From: Membranipora membranacea
Lineage: Eukaryota > Bryozoa > Gymnolaemata > Cheilostomatida > Membraniporidae
DNA: 64,000 bases
Assembly: GCA_914767715.1 (NCBI GenBank)
Contig: OU612066.1
Coordinates: 27,130,283 to 27,194,282 of the forward strand
Direction of reading: 5' to 3'
The notes beneath the pieces are model-generated. The model was given only the letters and a program-made list of their open reading frames with translations. It was not told the origin of the DNA and did not search any database. Positions 42,992-57,900 of this stretch are shown piece after piece (within the stretch, counting starts at the first letter, position 1; each line of letters begins with the position of its first letter). Made by a program: the position numbers and the translations under genes.

Positions 42992-45927
42992 CTATTTTTT
43001 CTTTGCCGGTGGTTTAGTTGCCTCACTTTCGGTTTCAGATTCATCGTCGTCATCATCGTCATCAGCCTGTGATTCTCCATCCTCTGTCTCTGTCTCATCA
43101 TCGTCTTCTTCAGATGTCTCACTGTAACATCATCAGCACATGCTTTTGTTATTGATAATAAATGTCTTAGATCTATTATCAAATTATGGTTCTTCGTTTG
43201 AGTCAGATTAAGTGGGTTAAAAATATTGGTTAAAATTGCAAGTCTGATCGATGACTGAAAAACAAAGGTTGTTTAAGCAATGAATTAGTTCATTGGTTTA
43301 AGAGCGCAGCCGCCTTATTCTCTCAGTTTGCAGGCAGGTCAGAGCACACCTGGGGCATCGATTTGAGCCCAGTATTCAGTAGACTGCAGTGGGATTTGAA
43401 CCCAGGACCATCAACACTTAGAATGTAGGCGGCCAACTAAGCTAACTTTTACTCCTTATATTATCGGTTTACCATGTTAGAACCTAAGGTCAGGTCTGAA
43501 TACTATCAAGAACTGCTAGTAGCTGTTGTGTGGTCAAAGCACTCTTCCACCTTTTCACCATTTCATGTGATAGCCAGCCTAAATAACCAGATAGCACACT
43601 GGATGCCTCAACAACTTACTCTTGTTTCTTCTTGTTTGGGTCTTCTGTAGCTTGTGTCGTCGTGTCATCATCGTCATCATCATCATCTTCTTCAGTATCA
43701 TCATCTTTAGTTGTCGTAGCCTCTGTGGTCTCATCATCATCCTTCTTAGCCTCAGGAGCTGCTTTCTTCTTCTCGGGGACGGCGGTGGTAGCCTCCGTAG
43801 TAGAATCATCTTCATCATCCTCTTCTGTTGAATCTTCTTTCTTTGGCTAGAAAAGTGTGTTTGAGTTTTCAAAACATTGAACCAGCAAATCAATGCCTTG
43901 ATTGAATGGGATCTTAATAATCACGTTTGACACATCTCATTTATTTGTTTACTGTTTACAGTAAACAAATTTTGTATTATGATTACCACAAGACAGTAGA
44001 AGGTTGAAATGTTAAAATATCTATGTACTAAATATAGAGTCACTTAACCATACCAAAGAACCAGCACTGTTTTCTGCAGTGTCTGTTGGTCCATTGATAC
44101 TCTGTCTAAATGGCATTTCCATTTTTTGTTGCAGGGTCACTTTCAATAACAGAGCTTTATCACCCGGTCATTGATCAAATTTCAATTTCTATTAATAGTA
44201 ACGGGGAATCCTATTTTTAGCACCACACATACAGAAGCAGCGCTGTGTTGGTCATGATTTGACTCATTACATTCCGAGTTTACAATCACAAACATAGAGG
44301 AGTTGAGAGCATGATTATAATAAACTGAAATTGTAGCGTTGATTTCAACTACTTGAAATCAACTACCAGACACTAAAGAGTGACTACCAGACACTCTTTT
44401 TCAGTGTTTGATGATGTATGGCTACTATTTCGAATTGCAGCCTTCTGAGCAGAAGACTAATGATTACCAGGCTTTATGTTCAAAACCCCAGTAAACATCA
44501 AAATGAGCCAGTACCTGCCTCTCGGCCCGTACCCGGGCCGTGCCCGTACCCGACTCATCCGGGTAAAATAAGGATGGGAGAGTTGGTTACTGGTGACAGC
44601 ATAATCAGAGAGATGATAATAGATTGAGATGATATATTAACACAATCACACCGTGCATCGGTTACCTTTGCAGTGGTGGCACTAGACTTACTAGCCGCAC
44701 TAGTTTTACTGGTGGCACTTGTTTTGCCCTTACTTGTGCGACTAGTTGCACTTGTTTTATCATTACTAGTTCTACTAGTGGCACTTGTTTTACCACCCTT
44801 ACTAGTGCGGCTAGTTGTTCTACTGCCAGATGTTGTATCATCAGACGACCTCTTCTGTTAAAATAGCATAATGACATGCAGTGCAAAAATTAATTCACAT
44901 GATTTAAGGTGCGAATCTTTCACAACGTTGATGCCACAACACAGCACACATTAAATCCTGGAGGTGCTAACAAATAAAATGATTCTAGGCACACATTGAT
45001 TTCCCAAGATTTAGGAGCTGTTTCTTGTGTAGGCAATGCTTTGTTTAATAAGAAGTATCAGGATAATGATGCACTTGGGTTAGTTCGAATTAGTATTTTA
45101 GTGTTAGGATTAAATCAACAGTCCCTCCATGCTAGCAGGAAGACCAGGTCAGGCCTTCTTAGTTTACCATCCGCCTGATCTCCCTTTATATTCATAGCAA
45201 TGCATTGTGGGAAACGACTAAACACCTCTTATGCCCAGAATAAAATCATCAAGAGAGTACATTGCTCTTTATTATATTGTTGAAGTGTACCTTGCCAAAT
45301 GGTTTCTTAGTTGCTGAAGAGGCCGTGCTTGTAGTATCATCTGATTCTTTCTTAGTAGTGGGCACGGTTGTTGTAGCCTCGGTTTCTGTTGGGCTGTCGG
45401 ATCTACCAGGCCTAGCCCGTGAAACCTAGTCAACATGTGTGATCAACTTTATTTAAACCAGAAGATTGTCCGGTTCGATTCAAAACAATGAGAAAGCAAA
45501 CAACATAATCAAGCAGGAAATAGTTCTACACTGATTGACAGAGACATTATTGTGATCGTGTTCATGATATCGGTGACGAAGGAAATATTTTTTACACTGA
45601 TTTACGAGGACATTCGTGATCGCATGATGCCAGTGAACATATTGACAGTCATTGCCGTGCTTACAAATCAGATCATCACATCACATAAATCTAATGAACA
45701 ACATGGAGAAATTGTAGGTATGGCAATAATATAAATCTAATCTAGGAGTTGCCCATTCCTGCTAATATATAGGACAACTCCTGGGGACAAACAGGGAATC
45801 AGATAACAACACTATTATCATTCAGAAGGTTACCTCGGTTGTGGCCTCTGTCTCAGTAGCAGTTTCAGTTGGTGATGTGCTCCTGTCGGATTTAAACTTC
45901 ATCAATTTTTCCTTAAACTTCAACCAC
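42992..45927 (-). CDS. Alternative C-terminus 3 of the coiled-coil gene (acidic, low-complexity exons)
   Basis: Exon 45834-45927 (RWLKFKEKLMKFKSDRS) joins the 47875-48056 exon in the same phase as the WLKWKQ exon. It leads to 45291-45425 (SPTETEATTTVPTTKK), 44666-44854 (repeats of KTSATSRTS), 43620-43846 (poly-Asp and Lys clusters, DDDDDDDD and KKKAAPEAKK) and 42992-43121 (ETETEDGESQADDDDDDDES, ending PPAKKK and TAG). The tail alternates strong acidic and basic blocks and is surely disordered. It could bind microtubules, actin or chromatin, but this is inference. Confidence 0.72.
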
Positions 45928-48900
45928 CTGCAAATGCAAGTAAACTGGTAGTAACACATCTGTATAAAATCCTCATAATTTCTCTCAACGGTAGAAATAC
46001 GATAAATCGTTTGAAAAAGCGTTTGATTATCATCAGCGGTTAAAAGCTTGAGACCGTAAAATTCAAAATGGTAGTTTTATCTGTATGGTTATTCTTCTCT
46101 CTGCATGGAAATTCACAGTACAAATACATATCTACAATGTTATAAATGATGACATATTAGATGCGGAGGGATAACGCAAACAATGAAAACTAAAACAATA
46201 ACAAATTGAAAAACTAGATAGACTCACCTCCAACAAGGTAACAGGCTTGTTAATAGGAAAGGATATCAAAGCTTCCCTAACTCTCATTAGAGCCAAACAC
46301 AACAAAGGTACAACATTTGCGTCATGTCTGTCTGTATGGTGATACTTTCAAGGGAAATACATCTATGAGCTATGAGGTATCTATGAGGCCTAGTACTGTG
46401 CCAGCCTAATAAGCTACCACTTCAAAATTCTTTTAGGTACCATTCTTTTCCACATAAGTTCAAAATAAATATAGTTCAATTGTCAGGAGACATTTTACAA
46501 TAGTAGATAACTTCATTTATTAATTTATACAGTTCTCTCAAGTAGATAGAAGTGATAGTTTACTGGGCTGGTACGGCACTAGGCCTCATAGATACCTCAT
46601 ACCTCATTTATGAGAAGGGAGGACAATCTCTAACACTTTACATAATTTTTACCCAGAAGTGCTCTGAATTCTCAAATTGTGAAAATATTTCGTAACTACT
46701 GCAGAACTAGCTGCCAGACTATGTATTGCGGTGGTCCTTCTGAAGTATTTAAGTCCCAAATTTATCAGACAAATTACCGAACAAACTGATTAGTCCACTA
46801 TTAAGGATTGCAACTTCAGTTTGATCCATAAAATTTCCTAATGAATATTCAAAGCCGTTCTTGTTTGTAGATGTTTTTAAAAAGAGATCATCATGTTATA
46901 TTAGAACTTGTAGGAGAGCGACACAATGTGTATGAACTTATATTCTAGCCTAGCACGAGCACAAAGTGAATAGTATGTGATCGAGAAAAACGATAATACA
47001 ACACCAAATTATGTACAATATGAAATATATAAACAACATATAGAGTGTGCGGTAGAAAGAGTTTTGGCACAAAAACTGGAAGGCTGCTGGAAGATTTTGC
47101 ATGCACCAAAATAACCGTTTTGACAAGGATATCTCTCACTTATAATTATCCTGTAATGGATTCATTTGTATGAAGATCTACAGCAAGTTAATCATATTGG
47201 ATATGGCTAGTTAGTTGCTAAGATTATCACCAGCAGTGTTTTGATTATCTTCACCATTTGGATTATTGTCCCTGGATGTAGATACATCAGGCTGACTTTG
47301 GGGCTTATTTGGTGAATTGTTGTTTTGATCGCGTGGCATATTTTGGTTCTTCCAGAGAATATATAACCATGCTTGTTTCCATTTGAGCCACCTAGAAAGA
47401 GCAATCATGTGAAGTGATAATATTGACAACAGAAAAAGCAATCATTAGGAGTCATCTCCTCAGACTAACTGAGAGGGTAACTCCGAAACTAAAGGTCAGA
47501 ACTGATAAAAAGATTGACCAGAGAGCATTACAACAGATAATATAACAGTAATATCACAAGGTGGAAAGGTCGAACAATCACAAGGCGATTCTTGTGTGGC
47601 ATGGATATTTGAGATGTCAAATTTTTATGAAAGTGCCTGATAATACAACTTCGTATGTGTTTTAGTATTTAGCTATAATATTCCACCGTTCCCCCTCGCT
47701 TGCTTTGTCAAATTAATGATGGAATGGTAAGATGTACCACAAAATGATAGTAGCACAACAGCGAGTGAGAGTTAAAATATTATGTAAGCAGTGCGGTGTT
47801 GATTTGTTAGTGACTTTGGTTATCCCCACCCCAGCATCTCCCCAAACAAAGTGCCTGCCTAGGCTTAGGGTTACCTGTATGCTGTATACATGCTCCACTT
47901 GTTAATAGCGGGCTGGCCTTTCTCAGCCTTATCTCTGTCCAAGTTAGGATCAGATTTGATAAACAAACGAGGTACAGGTTTGGTCCTGAGAAGTGGCTCT
48001 ATCTGTAGCCTCACATCCTCTACCTCCTTCTTAAGGGCGTCTACATCCTGCCCTCTCTGTAAAGTAAGTCAGGGTAGGAACAAAGGTTAGAGTCAATCAA
48101 ACACGCAAGTTACAGGTGTGATAAAAGCATCACCACAAGGAGCAAGCATGTGCAAATATAGAGGTATGATAAATCCAGATGTATATTTCTTATGACCTTG
48201 ACAACCTGCAACGAAGAAACTAATCTAATACTCTATGCTATCAAATCACACAGTTAGAGCACATCAACGTTCTGTGCATGCAATGTCGGTAAGACAAACA
48301 AAGTTAGCAGTCAGAAGACACGCTCCTGACATTTTCACCACTCTGCAGACAGTAAGAGCTGACATGAGCGGTGTTGATTAGAATAGGACAGTTCTATAAG
48401 CTTGTAGGATCACTCAGTTAAGCCATGCATCACCACTCCACTATTTACCGACAGTGATCAGTGCCCACAATGCTTGATCAGTCCACAGGTTTAGATGAAT
48501 CATCGGGTTGCTCAGTCTTGTCTTTTTCCGACTGATCATCGCTCCTATGATTTGGAGTTTCTGGGTCTTCATCAGGTGGCCTCTCTCTTGAATCAGGAGG
48601 TTTGTCGCTGCTTAGACTCTGGTTATCTTCTCCTTGTGGCTTCTCTCTCGAGGCCGGGTGAAGTGGGCTCTGACCTTCCCTGTCTGGTGGTTGGCTATCA
48701 GGCCTATCCATGGGCTTGTCATCAGTTGGGTTTTTTGTTTCAGTCAGAAATACAGGGGAGCGAGCAGGGCCCTGTTCAGCCTGCTGTGAGGGGGTCGGAG
48801 ACTTTTCATCATCACTTTGTTTTTCATCAACATCATTGTCACTCTGTTGATCCTCTTCTTTGATTGGTTGGTCTGTTGGATTGTCTGAGCCAATCAAAGG

Positions 48901-51900
48901 ATCTGGCTCAGCATCATCAGGCTTACCACTTATGCTCATTCCTTCCACATATGACTGTCCATCAGCGGAGGGGCGTATATTCAGATTGCTGACAGCAGGG
49001 GTGTTCAGCATAGTCAACGGAGGAGTAGGGGTGTAAGGGATTTTTACGACACCATAAAGCTCTCTTAAATGTTCCCGTAGGGAGGTATAGTGTTCCTCTC
49101 GCTGGGGAAAGCAAAATTCAGTGGTAAAAGTCTACCAAGATAGTCACATGTACTACATTGTGGATCAGAATCAGAATATACAGTAGATAAATATAGAGGA
49201 TTATAAATGGTACGTTCTAAGACAAAAGCTTACTTGGTATTGCTCTAGACACTGAGTTGTCATGCATAGATCAATAATTATAGCCATTGCAGTGATTCAA
49301 AATTTATGACAGCCTATCATTGTTAGCGTAGATAGAAAGCTCTGTTGTGATCCATCTCCCGATTAACTTGAATCACATGTTATGGCTTGGAACGCCAAAG
49401 CAGAAAATATCTAAAGCTACCACTGGGTGAGCCCTGTTTCAATGACTCAGTTAGAAACCAAAGATGCAAATCAGAAATATTTCCTTCTAACATTGAACAT
49501 TGCCTTACAAATTGATAAAACACACATTACCGAATCATCACCATTCAGTGCCATAGACATGGACACCTCATGGACCTGGATGTCTATTCTAGCCAAGCGC
49601 CTAGCAACCTGTAAACAATATAACACAGGCTACCATCAGACTTTGCTTTGTATGAAAATTATCATAGCCTTAGATCTAAGACATACCTGTTTTTGTTCAG
49701 TCTGTATCTTCATACCCAGTACAGTTTTCACTGTTTGTACGGATTCAGCTAAGGTTCTCACACTAGTCTGTACCTGTAAATATATATTATATTTTATGAT
49801 ATAAATATGCAAAATGTAGAATATGTACTACTTAATATCATGATTAGTGAATAATGTGTCTTCTCTCAAAATGCGTAAATTTAAAATTGATTCGAGAAGT
49901 CATGTTACTGGCAATAAAAGTGTTAAAAAAATGTTTGGTACACAATAACGATTTAATAGCAGAATAAAATTAATTTGCAAGAATCTTCTCCATTTGTGTA
50001 TGTGTACCTGCTAGGATTAAACATGGAAATTTGAACTGAAGAAGATTGAAACAAATAAATGGTGAAACTGTCAATAAAACATATCAAAGAGAGTTTGTCA
50101 ACTACTTTAATCGTATCAAAATATAAGGTGCAATGATCTCACATAATCGCCTACATATTGATTGAGCGAATGGAAATCCAACCCCTGAAAACTTTTATTG
50201 GACCAATAACATTGTATCAGCCATAGCTCTTCTGTAATTTTTTCAGCATTCTCCAAAATGGAATTGCCTATCTGCCGGATGAGAGTGGACAACTTTGCTC
50301 TAGTCACTAGAAAATGTTCTTGTGACCTGCAGGGTTGAATTTCCAATGGCTCATTTGAATCATATGTGCATATCCTTACCTCATCAGTGTCAATTCTAAC
50401 TTTACGAAGCTGTCAACGGAATTAGTCGGTTAGGAAACAACCACACAATTAGCAAAGTTAAGACACAATCCTAATCAAACTGTTGTAAGTAATGTTGCAG
50501 CAAACTTTCATCAGTGCCGTCAAAACAACATTGTTGATATACCAATCAATATCTTTATATATCTACTTAACTTCTCAAGGACAATTGCAGTTCCCTGGAT
50601 ACAAAATAGGTCAAACAGGTTATAAACTTTCACACAATAATTTTTTTAAATGCTGCTGTTGGAGCTACTGAGTAAAAATAAGCCTGTCGAGTTTGCATTT
50701 CAATCTTGATGAGTCATTGAGTGAAGATAGACTAAGAACTTACTGCTTCCATATCTGATCTGCTAGGACCGCCGAGCTGGACGGGGGCGCCTCCACCTCC
50801 CCCGCGAGGTTGCTGGCTTAACCGTACAATATCCTTCTTGAGATTTTCCACATCTCTGTTTCTGTTTTGCTCTTCTATATCGAGCTTCGTCTTAAAGTCA
50901 TCTAGTTTCTTCTTGGTTTTCTCCTCCAGACTGTACATCTGTACATGAGACAAAATCTCTTAGCGAGTTATTGTATAGTAGATACATTCAACCAAGGAGT
51001 TAGAGACTCCTTGATTCAACCCTAGATAGCTATCTACCACTCAACAAACATAGAGTCCAGATATTGTCAAATGTTTCAGAGCAGAACGTATGAGATATCT
51101 CAATAGTATTTTTTATGAGTAATAGTCATTTTTACACCAACCTTTTGCCAATTTATTTATGTAATGACAGTGATAGATAAAATTTTAAGTTTTTTCAAGG
51201 CATCCCATACAAACATTTTATTTTACAGAGAATGAAACTATTACAAAACATGCGCATAAAATTGAGACTTGGAAGTTTCAAGTCGTTGTTTGCTATTTTG
51301 AGTTATTGAATATCAATCATTTCGATAAGTGTCAGCGATCAACAATAATATTTTAACAGTCTCAGGTCTCGATTTCAAAGTATTAGAATGCAGACTTACA
51401 TCATCAGGAACATCCTTGACCTTGCTAAGTTCCTTTAGCGTTTTCTTTGCTGAGCTCTGCCATTGGGCCAGCTCTTGTAGTTTTTCATCATTTGCTGTCA
51501 CGGTAGTCTCTAGCTCCTGTAATGACCAGAGTATAAAAGTGCATCGACAACTTTGGCTATTCGTTACTCATAACAAGTAACAAGCTTTGTAGACCAGTAA
51601 TTTCAGCAGACATATTTCAGAAGATGTAAGGATATCAATATTACTGAAAATTTAATTTTTTATGTCAAGAGATTCAGGTGAGATCTATCTGTGGGTCGAT
51701 CAAATTGACACCCATTGAGCTGAGAGCTGAACTGTTCTGAACACTTTTTTACAGCGCAAATTGAAAGACTTGAAAAAAAAACTTAACTAGTTTCAGCTTC
51801 GCAAGAAAAAGTGATGCAGATGAAATATAACTTAGGTGAGTTAAACAGGAGCACTGCATTTAACACAATCGTGTCTATGATTAAGTTTGATCCACATTGT

Positions 51901-54900
51901 TAACATCCAGAATTGCTTCCCCTCCAAGGTAGGAGGAGCTTCTCCGAAAGCTAACGACGGTGATCAAACTTATTCTACAAGTGTCTAGGGTAGCATTAAA
52001 GTAGACATAAAACATTGTTATTGAGTTTGAAAGCAACACATCATCGTCGTGGCCTGAAATAAAGCTAGCTTTGCTTCTTTACCTTTTTCAGCTAAAATGG
52101 AGGATAGCATTCAGGTTAAATACTAAGACAACAGGGTGTTATACAAGGACACAACAGATTTACAGTTTGACCACTTGGAGATATTATTACTCAACTTATT
52201 CGTTTCTCGTCTAAGACTTGGAAGACCCTCAGGTTGAGATTTATAGGGGAAAGTTAGTTCAAGTTAGTCCAATATGCACTTGAATGCTTCCTTCAACTAG
52301 TACAGGTCTGTTAGGAGGGGCAGAGAGGATGTGGAGAGAGTAAACATGTATTTAGGCCGCGGGCATAACTATACAAGCTCTAGGGCTGACCAATCTTGAT
52401 AATGGCCTCCATGTATTCTATTGGGTAGGGTGCTACGATTATCACGGACACAACAGCAATTTTCAATATTACATCATTTTATAAAGCTACACCTATGTTC
52501 AGGTGTTTTTATGAATTTGGAAATTTGATTTTTACCTTGACCATTTTTTCAGCCTGTTCTGCAGCCAGTTCATCAATTCTTTCGGTATTATCCACACCTT
52601 GCTGACCACCTTTTCGTGCATCTCTCTTCAGCTGCAAAGATATAATACGTTCAAAATATGAAATTTTCCAGTTGAGTAGATCCAGGGAGTATAGGGCAAT
52701 CTACCTTTTAGAAATGTGTCAAAAGATTTTTACATGATTGATGTAGTTGTCTTCTCTTTGTGAATGGTTTGATAACTCCTGAAAACAACAGATAATACAA
52801 TTTCACTGAAAACAAATTAATTAAAGTAACACACAAAGTCAGAAGCTGTGAAGACAGCTCAACTGCAAGGCCAAATGAAAGGGAAAGTATGATTACTGTG
52901 ATGCGAAGGCAATTCTGTGCTAACCAGTAAGAGTGAATTTCACACGTTCAAACATCCTGAGATGACTGTAAAACTGATACGATGAGTGGAGTGAAGGTGC
53001 AACTGCAGATTCACCACCAGAAGATATCAAACATATACTGAAAGAAAACCCAGCTACACAAATTATTGAATGAAATCATAAGCATCAATATTTTAACACC
53101 AAAACTATGAATTAAAATATAAATAGCAGTCTATAAATCTTAATTTTACATCAGCACTGGCTGCCTTGGCAGCTTTCTTCTTCAGCTCCTCCTGCATCAG
53201 CTCCAGCTGCTTATCGACAGCACCTTTCAGGTTCTTTACTGCACTGCCGACAATCTCTTCTATCTGATGAGACGAGAGATGACAAACTGTCACAAATGAA
53301 CGACACAACATTTCAGTGAAATTTGGATGCAGCTCAACTTTGCAAAATGTAACAAAATGATCTCAATATGCCTGTATATGGAACTATAACCAAGCGAAAG
53401 AGGGGGCCGTAACTTGAGCGAGCATCTTCCTTAGATTTTGTAAGATAGCAGAACCCATATAGCAAACTGATTGAGTGATAAATTATAGCTCTCCTTCACA
53501 AGAAAAATGTAAAGTTGTTCTTCCACATGGTGCTTGTAAATTCTGGCTTGCTTGATAAAACGATAGTCTAACTTTCAGATAAACCTAGATACTGAATCTT
53601 TAAATCGTCATCATGAGCTTTGCACGAAAACAATAAAGACCTCTTCAAATAATAATAACTGATCAAGACATGTTTGCCATCAATGGCTAACCATCAATTG
53701 ACAAGCAAATGAAATAATAGTAATAACTCTTTCAAACAATAACAAATTATCAAACTAAATGATGGTATTACTTTATCTTCGATCTCTCCTATACTAATAC
53801 CACCAGTGGAACCACCACCGCCGCCTCCACCACCACCCTGTACAGATCCTCCAGCTCCGACATTACGCTTCAACTAATCAATATTACATCATGATATGTT
53901 AGTACATAACATTAGTGTTATCAATGGATGTATACAACATCAAAAATATTGAAAGCGAAATCAGGTCATACAATTAATGATACAAGAGAATGCAATAAGT
54001 GAAGGCAGAGTTTTGTTTTTTTTCTAGCAATGTACTGCTGCTACAAATAGAGCATTATCTAGAAAAATCCCAAGCCCCAGATTAGCTGTTGGCTGTGACC
54101 ATTATGTGGTTGGGATTCATGGCAACGCGGAGAAATATCAAGTTCACCCCAGATTTTGTTTTATCAAATCATTCTTTTGCAGCCAAGGTTCGCTGACAGT
54201 CAATATGAGGGAACTCCAAACCTCTTTGTCCTGATATTTGTTAAAGTTTATCATTGAAACACCCCAACCAACACCTTGTTTATAATATACACATCTTGTT
54301 ACCTGCTTGATTTCTTTCTCAAACTGAGTAGTGACACCCCCGACAGCTTGCTGTAGTGTAGTGATACCGAGGCTAAGCTTCTCTTGGAGATCCTCGACCT
54401 TCTCCAGAGTAAACGCCTCGTGCTGCTTACGGGACTTAATCTCGGCAGCCATGAGCTTATCATTCTGCTTCCTCTGCTGGTCGACTTGTTCTTCTAGAAT
54501 GTTCAGAGCTTCATCTAATTTCTGAATTGTTTCAGCATATTTCTGTCGGTCCATCTGGTATAAAAATACAATATTTTATTTAATTTCAGGCTAATACAGC
54601 GAAGTTTGATAATCGACCATGAGCCAAACAGCTATCCACTAGTAGAAAACTTCTGAGTACTTAGACTGGACCAAGGTCTACCCCACAGACCTATGATCAA
54701 TCCACATAAATATAGCTAGTAAAAATGTTGACTGTATTGATACACACACAAATAAACATGATTTGAAAATGACTGCTCACAGGCAAATACTACGATTAGA
54801 CTGAAAATCAAGCAAATCGACCAACCAGTTCTCTTGGGAAAGGCAAGGCCTTAAGTTGTCTATATTGAAATAAGTATGTTATTTCATTCCAGGCTCTGAT

Positions 54901-57900
54901 ATACGTATGATATGTAATATATGTTAAGTGTTTAGGTAGTAAGGCCATGAAAATAATACAAATTTTGTTTATGTGGAACACTTACTTTCTGTAAATCTTT
55001 TACACCCCTCAGTGAATCATCCTGAGTTTTATTTAAATCAGACCATCTACTTTCAACATCTTCTCTGACCTGATTCTCGTAAGCCATCCTGGCATCGTGC
55101 TCCTCAGTTACAAACTGCAATACCATGCAATGAAAGAGATGCGGGAGTTTTATGATCTCAGAAAATAATACCATAGCTTTAACCTGATCTAAAACTTATA
55201 CCTTACTAGGTCCCTTTTAATGAGAGGGTCTCCAGTCAGCGAGTAAACCATGAATGGGGCAATATCTACTTTAGTATAAGCAAACACACAGAGAATTAAA
55301 TTATGATACAAATCAAAGTTGAATCTGAACTTTGCCAAGTGAGATGTGGCTTCAACAGGAAAGACTATGCAGTCACATTTACCAAGAGGCTGATGGAAGT
55401 AAAGGGAGCTGATTGGTTGTTGTGACTGCTTGAGCTCAGAACTACATATATTCATATATATTGCAGATGGGATCAGCTTTCACTATCATATCATGAGAAA
55501 AGCAAGATGCACAGACCTTTTCTATTTTTGAGAATTTATCGGTTGCCTCCTCCCTGAGTTTGATCTCTTTGTGGAGGATTTTCTTGCTGACTTCCTCGGC
55601 TATTTCTGCGATCTTGCTCTGTAGCTTTATTCGCTCGTTCTCGGCAGCATGTTCTCGTTCTCTCTGTACCACGTCGAGGGCGTGCATAGCTTCCTCTCGC
55701 TTTCGAGTCTGCTCAGCTAGACCATTGTGTAAATCATTAACCCTGAAAACATAAATGTAAATGTGGGTATACTACTTGGATTGTACTTTGTTGCTCGAGT
55801 ACTTTTTTTACTGCACTATTGCATCCATGTTTGCCAATAATGTCTCACGCTATTGTCAATTACCTTGTGCAATTGTGGTATTGTATTCACTGAGTGTAGG
55901 AACATATATAGAACCAATGAGTTCACAATTTCTACAGCACCAATAGCCAATGGTGCCATTTGATCATTCTTAAATAAATAATGGCGGCGCGTATTAGCTA
56001 CCTTTAGAATCTCAACTAGGAGTCGTGCACTTACAATCCACTTTTAAATCATGCCGTTGCATCCCACTCAACACAAGATACATGTATAATGGTTGATGGA
56101 GCTTACACATTGCCCCAGGCCAGGACCCCTGAGAGTGTTTCCTGTTTCCAGGTTATTGTGGGTTTTGAATAATATTCATGTTTTTAGCGGTATTATAAAA
56201 CAGATCAGGATCAAGCATAATTTCCTTTCACAATATCTGATCAAAGATATTCCGCCCCTTGCTTGCTCAAAAACATAAAACGTGTTTTATGGATACCATA
56301 TCTTAGCAAAATAATTTCCAATGTACAATAGATTTTTTGTATTACAAACACCCTGATGCTATAGAAGACTTCCAGTTCCAGCATTCAATATCAGGTACAC
56401 AATTACAATTAAACAAACAAGAAACTTAATTACCAGCTTCCTATATCACTTCCTTAGTTATTACCGTTTCACAACAATAATCGTATGTCCTCAGATATTA
56501 AAACTTGCATAGGGCAGTAGAGACATTTAATTCTCATTAAAGGGAACTTTTGGTGCGCAGATGCAATGTAGTTCATCGATCACACCATAGACTTAATATA
56601 CTACCTAGACAGGACAATGCTTATGCTTCACTGATCATAATGTGTCCCACTTAAATAGCACGACATGACGTAATTAGTTTGTGCTGTGAGCCATAGTTTA
56701 CTATATACCATTCAATGAAATAATGTGAAAAATCAAGGGACGCCGCGCATGATATCAGCTCTTGTCCGGCCCCTAATTATTTAAACACAGAGAAAATTTG
56801 TGAGTTTGTGTAAAAGACCGTTCCGCACGAGATGGTATAAAAATTGACTCCTTAGGCGAATCTAGAGCGAGAACAGACCTGATAAGTTACAATCATTAGC
56901 CAATAAATACTGAAACAAATACAGCCATCTACCACTACTATTCAAATGCACAGAATACCCACAACACAGTATCACAAATATTTTGTTGGATGAGCCAGAT
57001 CAAAGCACCACCACCATCATCATAGATTTTTGCATAAATATTCCTAGTCATGACTGAGCACAACCTGCTCAGCTTGGATTCCTTGTTACAAGTTTTTACT
57101 GCAATTTTTTTGTCGCTTCATGAGGAAGAATAGATCTGTGCTGGAAATTGAGTATGCCAACTCCAGGTATGTATGTATGTATCATGAAGCTAGGGTACGT
57201 GGCACATATATATATATATATATATTAAGTCTATGGTCATCTCTCATCAATGAAATAATATAGTAAATCAAGGCACGCAGGGTATAATACCAGCCAAATT
57301 ATATTAGATCTGTTTTAATTTATGAGATAAAAATTATCAAAACAAATACAGCCCTGTACTGAAACAGAAGATGAAAGATACTATGTAAACAAAGTGGTTA
57401 CTGGTTTAAATATTCATACTTCGTTGAGATTATTTATTTATATAACGTGAACCTGCGTCCTGCAGCCTGCTGTCTCATCTTCACAAGTAAGCCCAGCTGC
57501 AATTTTACTATCATCAGTTGCGAGATACAAGGCAAACATAGAAGTTCTGGATATAATACCCACGCGCTCAGTTTATAGGAAAACTATTTTTAAATGAGCC
57601 TACAGCCTGCTACCTCGTCTTCACAAGATGATAATCTGGCTGCCTCATCTTCACAAGATGATAATCTTGCTGCCTCATCTTCACAAGATGAAAATCCTGC
57701 TGCTACCACTTCAAAAGATGATAAGGTAAGAAACAGCCCAGTGGTGGCTCTCATGTATGCATTGTCATATTTCGGTCTTTATTGGATTGAATTTTTTGGC
57801 ATAATTTCTGCTTGTCCCATCCATCTAAGATCTAAATCAATTAAATATTGTCATATAATAATACCCACATCCTTCTATACATGCACATAAATTTAAGGCT

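Noticed and set aside
43622-43850. Val/Ser-rich plus-strand frames opposite exon 43620-43846
   Set aside because: They are shadows of the acidic low-complexity exon on the minus strand, whose GAT/GAC runs read as Val/Ser/Ile on the other strand.
44515-44560. GC-rich repeated GCCCGTACCCG words near a poor B-box-like motif
   Set aside because: They do not fold as a tRNA and no second copy was found in the window, so no feature is claimed.
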